Part shown: positions 5,025 to 8,294 of the stretch, in pieces | How positions within the stretch are numbered: position 1 is the first letter of the stretch | Layout of the letters: each line of letters begins with the position of its first letter | Source of the DNA: Streptococcus oralis | GTDB taxonomy: Bacteria; Bacillota; Bacilli; Lactobacillales; Streptococcaceae | DNA length: 8,294 nucleotides | Direction of reading: 5' to 3' | NCBI GenBank assembly: GCA_937930605.1 | Contig: CALHBZ010000228.1 | Span: 1 to 8,294 of the forward strand | Position numbers and translations under genes: made by a program | Notes under the pieces: generated by a model | The model's database searches: none | Told to the model about the DNA's origin: nothing | Seen by the model: only the letters and a program-made list of their open reading frames with translations

Positions 5025-5392
5025 TTCTTCCTCCCTATAAAATAAGCCAAGAGCAAGCCTCCACCGATACTCAAAAGCAAATACATGACTAAACTAAGAT
5101 AACGCCCGGTATCAAGCAATTTCACAGCATCCAAGAGCAGGCTAGAAAAGGTTGTTAAACCACCACAAAAGCCTGTACTCAGCGCCAAAACCAAACCTTT
5201 ACTGCTTCCCTTATAGACCAGATAGCCTTTTACCAGATAGACCAAGCAGAAAATCCCCAGATAGTTGACAAGGAGGGTTCCCCAAGGAAATTCAGGACTG
5301 GCTGGCAACTGACTAGATACAAAATAGCGGACAAGGCCACCCAACATAGCAGCTAAAAAAATCCATAGCGGATAGAATTGCTCTTTTTTCAT
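5018..5392 (-). CDS. crcB: Fluoride ion channel Fluc/CrcB, first copy
   Basis: This 124-residue Fluc homologue has four predicted helices (about 8-27, 37-59, 66-87 and 97-119). It carries GGLVRYF (Arg22), Asn43 in TLLVNYLG and GFCGGLTTFSS (74-84). F82 is kept, but the second Phe-box position is Leu85. Its ATG at 5390-5392 overlaps the chorismate mutase stop (ATGA-type overlap, 5389-5392), and its own 3' end overlaps the next crcB, giving a three-gene coupled operon. Tandem diverged crcB pairs are common in Firmicutes. No fluoride riboswitch is visible upstream. Confidence 0.93.
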   Translation of the reverse strand: MKKEQFYPLWIFLAAMLGGLVRYFVSSQLPASPEFPWGTLLVNYLGIFCLVYLVKGYLVYKGSSKGLVLALSTGFCGGLTTFSSLLLDAVKLLDTGRYLSLVMYLLLSIGGGLLLAYFIGRKKW

Positions 5393-5655
5393 TTGATGTT
5401 TTGATCCTGATAATCACGCGAACGTTTGAGTATGTCCGAAAAAGTTGCGACAATAGTCTCCTGATAGCGCTTATCCTCTACACGACTTCTGACTTTTTCA
5501 AAAATAACTTCTTCTCTCTTAGTATCTAAGATTGGCTTACCAGATGCTTTTTTATAGGCGACAACCCCTTCAACTAAGTGCATCCGTTCTTCTAGGAGCT
5601 TGACGATTTGGTCGTCTATTTGATCAATTTCTTGCCGAATACTATTTAAATCCAT
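5389..5655 (-). CDS. Chorismate mutase, AroQ type
   Basis: This 88-residue, all-helical AroQ-class mutase converts chorismate to prephenate on the way to Phe and Tyr. The catalytic set of E. coli P-protein mutase can be matched with an offset of four: R7 (SIRQEID), R24 (EERMHLV), K35 (AYKK), D44, R47 and E48 (ILDTKREE), and a C-terminal Gln (S79-x-x-x-Q83). It is a stand-alone domain of usual length. The ATG at 5653-5655 has GGAGG 7-11 nt upstream. Downstream it overlaps crcB by 4 nt. The link to fluoride export is positional only. Confidence 0.94.
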   Translation of the reverse strand: MDLNSIRQEIDQIDDQIVKLLEERMHLVEGVVAYKKASGKPILDTKREEVIFEKVRSRVEDKRYQETIVATFSDILKRSRDYQDQNIK

Positions 5656-5679
5656 AGTGTCTCCTCCTTTATTTGAATT

Positions 5680-5688
5680 ATTGTATCA
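5680..5688 (-). promoter_or_regulatory. Candidate extended -10 promoter of the chorismate mutase-crcB operon
   Basis: The minus strand reads TGATACAAT (TG at 5687-5688, TACAAT at 5680-5685), an extended -10 form, about 25 nt before the chorismate mutase start and downstream of the flavodoxin terminator. No good -35 box is seen, as is common for extended -10 promoters. Confidence 0.5.
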
Positions 5689-5730
5689 AAAAGCCACCAA
5701 ATAGGCTAGTGAAATCCCCAAATAACTAAT

Positions 5731-5760
5731 AAAAAACGCACTGACTCTTCCAGTCAGCGC
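5731..5760 (-). terminator. Intrinsic terminator of the flavodoxin gene
   Basis: On the minus strand GCGCTGACT (5760-5752) pairs with AGTCAGTGC (5746-5738) through nine pairs including one G-U, with a 5-nt loop. G and TTTTTT follow (5731-5737). It lies 11 nt after the flavodoxin stop codon. Confidence 0.93.
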
Positions 5761-5770
5761 AGCTTGATTC

Positions 5771-6214
5771 TTATCCTACTTTTGCAGCCAATTCTTCTGC
5801 GAATTGTTCCAAGCGTTCGATATCTTCTTCTTCAGCAGAAAGATCCACTTTAACACACTCTGAACCTTTTTCTGCTCCTGTCGCTACAAAAACGCGATCA
5901 AAGTCATCAACAGCCTTACAGAATTCGTCGTAGAAGGTGTCACCTGAACCGACCACTCCGTAAATTTTACCATTCAAGTTGAGGTCTGCTAGGTCTTCGT
6001 AGAAGTCCATCATCTCATCTGGCAACTCTCCATCGCCATAAGTATAGGTCGCAACGATTGCGATGTCAGCTTCCAAGAAGTCTGAAGCGTCAACAGTCGT
6101 ACATTCATCCACATCGACATCCAAACCCAAGTCACGCAATTTATCTGCAACAATATCTGCAATTTCTTCGGTATTACCGGTCATACTGGCAAATACAATT
6201 TTTGCTAATGCCAT
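5771..6214 (-). CDS. Flavodoxin
   Basis: This 147-residue short-chain flavodoxin is a soluble FMN protein that carries electrons at low potential. The FMN phosphate loop is SMTGNT (residues 10-15), the isoalloxazine-binding 50s loop is TYTYGDGE (56-63), and the 90s loop is GSGDTFY (89-95). The protein is very acidic, as typical. GGAGG precedes the ATG at 6212-6214. The gene is transcribed alone, with its own extended -10 promoter and a strong terminator, and diverges from pde2. The electron partner cannot be told from the context. Confidence 0.95.
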   Translation of the reverse strand: MALAKIVFASMTGNTEEIADIVADKLRDLGLDVDVDECTTVDASDFLEADIAIVATYTYGDGELPDEMMDFYEDLADLNLNGKIYGVVGSGDTFYDEFCKAVDDFDRVFVATGAEKGSECVKVDLSAEEEDIERLEQFAEELAAKVG

Positions 6215-6241
6215 ATCGTCCTCCTCAATTTATCTTTCTCC

Positions 6242-6250
6242 ATTATATCA
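6242..6250 (-). promoter_or_regulatory. Extended -10 promoter of flavodoxin
   Basis: The minus strand has TGATATAAT (TG 6249-6250, TATAAT 6242-6247), a consensus extended -10 element, 27 nt before the flavodoxin ATG. The -35 region is A/T-rich without a clear TTGACA. Confidence 0.75.
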
Positions 6251-6282
6251 TATCTTTTTCATTTTAAAAATAAAAATTCTTG

Positions 6283-6291
6283 TGCTACAAT
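6283..6291 (+). promoter_or_regulatory. Extended -10 promoter of the DHH phosphodiesterase gene
   Basis: TGCTACAAT (TG 6283-6284, TACAAT 6286-6291) on the plus strand, with a weak TTTAAA at 6263-6268 at 17-nt spacing. It faces away from the flavodoxin promoter, so the two genes share a compact divergent control region. Confidence 0.68.
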
Positions 6292-6317
6292 GAAATGAGA
6301 AAGAATTGAGGTTATTT

Positions 6318-7262
6318 ATGGAAATTTGCCAACAAATTTTAGAGAAAATCAAAGAATACGATACCATCATCATTCATCGTCATATGAAACCAGACCCTGA
6401 TGCCTTGGGGAGCCAGGTAGGTTTAAAGGCTCTTCTCACACACCATTTCCCAGAAAAAACTATCAAAGTAGTCGGTTTTAACGAACCAACTCTAACTTGG
6501 ATGGCGGAAATGGATACTGTCCAAGACAGTGACTACCAAGGAGCTCTTGCTATTATTTGTGATACAGCGAATCGTCCTCGTATCGATGATAAACGCTATG
6601 AACAAGCTGATTTTACCATCAAAATCGATCACCATCCAGATGATGATGTTTATGGTGACCTATCTTGGGTGGATACAAGTTCAAGCAGTGCCAGTGAGAT
6701 GATTACTCTATTTGCTCAAGAAAATCAGCTGGCTTTGTCTAGTGAAGCGGCACGACTTCTCTATGCAGGAATTGTCGGGGATACGGGGCGTTTTCTCTAC
6801 CCGTCAACTAGTGCTCGTACCTTTAGAATAGCTGCCCAGCTTCGAGAAGTTGATTTTGACTTTGCTGGATTGTCTCGTCAAATGGATACCATGAGCTTCA
6901 AGATTGCAAAACTTCAAGGGTATGTCTATGATTACTTAGAAGTTGATGAAAACGGAGCCGCACGCGTTCTGCTTACTCAAGAAATCTTGAAAAGATATAA
7001 GGTTACAGATGCTGAAACAGCAGCGATTGTTGGAGCACCTGGTCGAATTGATACTGTTAAGGCTTGGGCCATCTTTGTTGAACAAGCTGATGGTCACTTC
7101 CGTGTGCGTATGCGCAGTAAAATCACCCCTATCAATGAGATTGCCAAACGCCACGATGGGGGCGGACATCCATTAGCCAGTGGCGCCAATTCCTATAGTC
7201 TAGAAGAAAATGAACAAATATACAAAGAGCTTAAAGATGCTCTGCAGATTCACCAAGGCTAA
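6318..7262 (+). CDS. pde2: DHH/DHHA1 phosphodiesterase, Pde2/CnpB (NrnA) type
   Basis: This 314-residue cytoplasmic phosphodiesterase belongs to the family whose pneumococcal member Pde2 hydrolyses the c-di-AMP breakdown product pApA (and c-di-AMP) to AMP; related NrnA enzymes also cut very short oligonucleotides. Metal-binding motifs are in order: HRHMKPDPDALGS (20-32), ICDTA with D82, DHH (104-106) and GIVGDTGRF with D155. The C-terminal DHHA1 substrate domain has RMRSK and GGGHPLASGA (about 285-294). I chose the ATG at 6318 because GAGG (6308-6311) precedes it by 6 nt; an in-frame TTG at 6306 overlaps that site. The gene appears monocistronic: its terminator begins at the stop codon. Confidence 0.94.
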   Translation: MEICQQILEKIKEYDTIIIHRHMKPDPDALGSQVGLKALLTHHFPEKTIKVVGFNEPTLTWMAEMDTVQDSDYQGALAIICDTANRPRIDDKRYEQADFTIKIDHHPDDDVYGDLSWVDTSSSSASEMITLFAQENQLALSSEAARLLYAGIVGDTGRFLYPSTSARTFRIAAQLREVDFDFAGLSRQMDTMSFKIAKLQGYVYDYLEVDENGAARVLLTQEILKRYKVTDAETAAIVGAPGRIDTVKAWAIFVEQADGHFRVRMRSKITPINEIAKRHDGGGHPLASGANSYSLEENEQIYKELKDALQIHQG

Positions 7263-7284
7263 GAAAGAATTTTCTTGGCCTTTT
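7257..7284 (+). terminator. Intrinsic terminator overlapping the pde2 stop
   Basis: GGCTAAGAAA (7257-7266) pairs with TTTCTTGGCC (7271-7280) through ten pairs with one G-U, around a GAAT loop; TTTTATAT follows. The TAA stop of pde2 (7260-7262) lies within the left arm, so translation to the end could compete with hairpin formation. Confidence 0.85.
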
Positions 7285-7330
7285 ATATGCACTATTCTTA
7301 AAATATACGGTTTCTTTGTACCTCAGTTTA

Positions 7331-7339
7331 TGGTATAAT
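7331..7339 (+). promoter_or_regulatory. Extended -10 promoter of the acidic-tailed membrane protein gene
   Basis: TGGTATAAT (TG 7331-7332, TATAAT 7334-7339) is a consensus extended -10 element. A weak TTTCTT at 7311-7316 is the best -35. Transcription would begin near 7346, 23 nt before the start codon. Confidence 0.75.
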
Positions 7340-7368
7340 AAGTCAAACTGAAAAAAGGAGACTTAGTA

Positions 7369-8169
7369 ATGGAAAAAAATCGTTTGTTTATCCTCATTTC
7401 TGCTGGAGTAGCAATCCTTGGTTCTCTCTTGCCATGGGCTAGTATAAATGCGGGTGCTTTTGGGTCCTATAGTATGAATGGTTACCAAGGAGATGGGTGG
7501 CTTGTCATTATCGCAGCTATTGTATCTATTGTTCTTGCGTGCTTGAATAATATGAATAAAGCAATGTCTAAAGGGTTCTCAATTGGTGTCATTGTTTCGG
7601 GTGCAATTGCAACTCTCGTCACACTAATTAATCTTTTTAATGTAAATAAGTACATGTCTAACTTTGGTGGATATGGCATTTCAATCGGCTTTGGTTTGAT
7701 TCTGGCTCTTCTTGCTAGTATTGCACTAGTTGTAACTGGTCTCTTGGCAATGTCAGGCGGTAAAATCACAAAAGATTCATTTGCAGAATTAGCTGAATCA
7801 GGAAAAGATTTTGCTCAAACAGTCGGACGCGTAACGACTACTACCGTAAAAACTGCAGTTGAGGAAATCAAAAAAGAAACTCAAGAACATAAAAAAGAAG
7901 AAACTACAGCTGAAAAAACAGAGACCACACAAGAGGAAACTGAGCCAAAAGAAGAAACTACAGAACCAGCTCATGTCGAAGCTGAAACAGAAAACAAAGA
8001 ACCTGTTAAAGAAGAACCAGTTGAAACTGAACTAGCTGAAGAAGAAAATACTGAAAATAAGACTGTTGAAGAAAGTGAAACAGTAAAAGAAACATCCCAA
8101 GAAGAGACAGCTGAATCTAAAAATGAAAAGAAAGAAGAACAAAAAGATCCAAGTCAGGCGGACCAATAA
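7369..8169 (+). CDS. Four-helix membrane protein with long acidic low-complexity tail, function unknown
   Basis: This is a 266-residue protein of two unlike parts. Residues 6-128 hold four hydrophobic helices (about 6-24, 44-60, 70-90 and 104-128). The first ends in an LLPW motif and is followed by a Gly/Ser/Tyr-rich loop (AGAFGSYSMNGYQGDGW). A short amphipathic stretch (KDSFAELAESGKDFAQTVGR) leads to roughly 110 residues made mostly of Glu, Lys, Thr, Ala, Pro and Gln, without any aromatic residue, in loose repeats such as KEETT, QEET and KEEP. With an even number of helices and a charged N-terminus, the tail is predicted to be cytoplasmic. The ATG at 7369 has GGAG at 7357-7360. The gene is monocistronic, flanked by its own promoter and terminator. 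I do not recognise a named family. A membrane sensor, scaffold or stress protein is conceivable but not shown. Confidence 0.88.
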   Translation: MEKNRLFILISAGVAILGSLLPWASINAGAFGSYSMNGYQGDGWLVIIAAIVSIVLACLNNMNKAMSKGFSIGVIVSGAIATLVTLINLFNVNKYMSNFGGYGISIGFGLILALLASIALVVTGLLAMSGGKITKDSFAELAESGKDFAQTVGRVTTTTVKTAVEEIKKETQEHKKEETTAEKTETTQEETEPKEETTEPAHVEAETENKEPVKEEPVETELAEEENTENKTVEESETVKETSQEETAESKNEKKEEQKDPSQADQ

Positions 8170-8179
8170 TTCTTCTCCT

Positions 8180-8210
8180 ATCACCTCAGTAAAAACTGGG
8201 ATGATTTTTA
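8180..8210 (+). terminator. Intrinsic terminator of the membrane protein gene
   Basis: ATCACCTCAGT (8180-8190) pairs with ACTGGGATGAT (8195-8205), with one mismatch and one G-U, around an AAAA loop, then TTTTTA. It lies 10 nt after the stop codon at 8169. Confidence 0.85.
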
Positions 8211-8241
8211 TCGATATTTTTAATAAAATCAGGGAAAAGAC

Positions 8242-8270
8242 TTGCCAAACTTATCAGAATCTGATAGACT
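8242..8270 (+). promoter_or_regulatory. Promoter with internal palindrome for a gene beyond the right edge
   Basis: TTGCCA at 8242-8247, a 17-nt spacer and TAGACT at 8265-8270, with an extended TG at 8262-8263. The spacer holds a perfect inverted repeat, TATCAGA-A-TCTGATA (8252-8266), which overlaps the first bases of the -10 and is a possible operator. The transcript would start near 8277 and leave the window. In pneumococcus I recall rpmE2 (L31) near pde2, but nothing coding is visible here to confirm that. Confidence 0.55.
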
Positions 8271-8294
8271 AGTAAGGTAACAATCTATGGCTCG

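Noticed and set aside
7263..7368. A small gene between pde2 and the membrane protein
   Set aside because: The interval is fully accounted for by the terminator, the promoter and the ribosome binding site; no frame with a start and ribosome binding site was seen.
1..8294. CRISPR array or insertion sequence
   Set aside because: No regularly spaced repeats, transposase frame or terminal inverted repeats were found.

Overview
The window reads as chromosomal DNA from a mitis-group Streptococcus (S. pneumoniae / S. mitis type). The evidence is the near-textbook streptococcal AlaRS, L19, PotD and Pde2-like proteins, low-GC codon use, strong GGAGG ribosome binding sites, extended -10 (TGnTATAAT) promoters and an alanine T-box. 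The species assignment is an inference from recalled protein families; no search was run.

Layout, left to right. (1) 1-1426, minus strand: an alanine T-box riboswitch with its own promoter reads into a LURP-one-like gene and then alaS, which runs off the left edge. (2) 1427-4115: an accessory and decayed zone. It holds an apparently intact, AT-rich GIY-YIG nuclease gene with its own promoter, followed on its 3' side by a ribosome binding site and tiny ORFs that look like remains of a second gene. Next come a terminator, a potD pseudogene (N-terminus missing, frame broken by a 10-bp tandem duplication), and a hicAB toxin-antitoxin remnant with mutations in both genes but an intact promoter and operator palindrome. 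The hicB remnant runs directly into the middle of potD. (3) 4116-6214, minus strand: housekeeping genes, namely tRNA-Arg(CCT), rplS with an L19 leader, two tandem fluoride-channel genes (crcB/fluc), an AroQ chorismate mutase and a flavodoxin. (4) 6283-8294, plus strand: a DHH/DHHA1 phosphodiesterase (Pde2/CnpB type, c-di-AMP turnover), a four-helix membrane protein with a long acidic tail, then a promoter with a palindrome leading off the right edge.

How the parts relate. The alaS operon is set to respond to uncharged tRNA-Ala. The chorismate mutase and the two Fluc genes overlap and form one operon. The flavodoxin and pde2 genes diverge from a shared short promoter region. The 3' end of tRNA-Arg faces the accessory zone, which is the usual geometry of an integration hotspot. 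From memory of S. pneumoniae, potD lies beside the alaS locus while rplS-crcB-flavodoxin-pde2 is a separate locus, so this zone may mark a deletion or rearrangement joint. That needs a genome comparison.

I do not see a clear new multi-gene system. The most unusual parts are the GIY-YIG nuclease with its eroded partner, the hicB::potD junction, the tRNA packed against the rplS hairpin, and the acidic-tailed membrane protein.
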